From: Phycisphaerae bacterium
GTDB lineage: Bacteria > Planctomycetota > Phycisphaerae > UBA1845
DNA length: 16,233 bases
NCBI GenBank assembly: GCA_029260155.1
Contig: JAJDDU010000009.1
Location: 1-16,233, forward strand
Reading direction: 5' to 3'
A program made the translations under genes and the position numbers. This document shows, in pieces, positions 15,753 to 16,233 of the stretch; the first letter of the stretch is position 1, and every line of letters begins with the position of its first letter. The notes beneath the pieces are model-generated. The model ran no database searches. It was not told the origin of the DNA and worked only from the letters and a program-made list of their open reading frames with translations.

Positions 15753-16233
15753 GTGCTAATTCAGAGACAGAATTCATCGCGCGCGCCGGCGTGCCTGGCC
15801 TTGCTTCTGAGCGTGGTCGCTGTCGCGCGAGGGGGAGACCCGCGCGAGATCACGATCGACCCGATCGACGACGGAGCCAATCTTATGGTGGCGCCCAAAC
15901 TCATGACCGGTGATGGGGATTCTGCGGCCCCGCTTGGTCTGGCGGCGGGCGTTGCGTTCTTCACGGACGCGGTGGCGTTCGATGCCGCGCTGGCTGCTGC
16001 CCACCAGGAGCTTGCGGGAACAGAGGACTTCGAAGAGGCAGTGCTGGCGGATAGCGTCATGCCTACGTGTGACCCGCTCACAGCGAGCTGCAACGACGGC
16101 ATCTTCTCTGCCGGTGATATCCTGACAGGCGTGGCCTTCCGGTCCAACATCGCGGGTCCTGGAATGAACGACGCGATAGGACACGATTTGGCTGCGGCGA
16201 GGTGGCCCTTCGTTTCCAACAAGGCCGTTGGAC
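15753..16233 (+). CDS. Exported protein, 5' part only (runs off the window)
   Basis: An open frame of 160 codons with no stop before the window end. It starts at GTG 15753, with GGAG nine bases upstream and an in-frame TGA at 15747, so no earlier start exists. Residues 1-28 form a signal peptide (RAPACLALLLSVVAVARG). The mature part begins REITIDPIDDGANL and contains FFTDAVAFDAALAAA, then TEDFEEA, a text I associate with exported planctomycete and PEP-CTERM-type proteins whose N-termini follow the plan F-F-x-D-x-x-A-F ... x-E-D-F-E. Two Cys residues (near positions 109 and 116) could pair. The C-terminus, which would reveal an anchor or dockerin-like tail, is outside. No enzymatic motif is seen. 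Confidence 0.75.
   Translation, partial: MLIQRQNSSRAPACLALLLSVVAVARGGDPREITIDPIDDGANLMVAPKLMTGDGDSAAPLGLAAGVAFFTDAVAFDAALAAAHQELAGTEDFEEAVLADSVMPTCDPLTASCNDGIFSAGDILTGVAFRSNIAGPGMNDAIGHDLAAARWPFVSNKAVG

Noticed and set aside
1..16233. CRISPR array, complete insertion sequence, riboswitch or intact new defence system
   Set aside because: No regularly spaced repeats, no transposase motif, no conserved aptamer-like leader, and the only defence-like genes are Fic and a broken hsdS.

Overview
The window looks like a chromosomal segment of a planctomycete, probably of the Phycisphaerae type. The reasons are secreted proteins with a dockerin-like tail (DGDIDLIDF then AFQACF), a large FG-GAP lipoprotein, an Asn/Glu linker, thrombospondin-3-like Asp-rich text, a divergent OmpR-like winged helix at the end of a long unknown protein, and integrase tails of the AWPDLP...AGILAMV kind. 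These assignments come from recognising motifs by eye; no database search was run. DNA is GC-rich throughout, with start sites that often have only modest Shine-Dalgarno sequences.

Bases 1-5010 are an accessory zone, nearly all on the minus strand, and full of scars. From right to left it holds: the 3' half of a tRNA-Arg(UCU) overlapped by the orphan C-terminus of a phage-type integrase; an intact class II Fic protein with its own candidate promoter and a palindrome over the -10 region; the first 23 codons of a type I restriction specificity subunit (HsdS), overlapping the fic stop codon by ATGA and then cut off; within ten bases of that break, a fragment of an unrelated secreted protein with Asp-rich calcium-type repeats; a small secreted protein with a dockerin-like tail; a second integrase-tail remnant; a 438-residue unknown protein with a C-terminal winged helix; and a possible 45-residue coiled-coil protein. 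The best reading is repeated insertion and deletion of integrative elements at a tRNA-linked site, leaving the Fic gene as the survivor of a restriction-modification locus.

Bases 5144-10030 look like ordinary backbone. A Uup-type ABC-F ATPase reads left. Divergent from it, an operon reads right with a GlpD-like FAD oxidoreductase and a DegT-family PLP aminotransferase 14 bases apart; together they could oxidise a hydroxyl group and then aminate the resulting ketone. A perfect 14-bp hairpin ends this block and serves the convergent gene next to it.

Bases 10030-16233 encode the cell envelope or exported material: a lysine- and cysteine-rich exported protein with repeated KKGCCGK units and a degenerate internal duplication; a 1309-residue FG-GAP lipoprotein with two divergent beta repeats and an Asn/Glu linker; and, running off the right edge, the start of another exported protein that begins with GTG.

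The most interesting items are the sharply cut fic-hsdS remnant with its palindromic promoter, the two related integrase tails, the oxidase-transaminase pair, and the cysteine/lysine-rich exported protein. I found no intact RNA gene, CRISPR array, complete insertion sequence, or intact new defence system.
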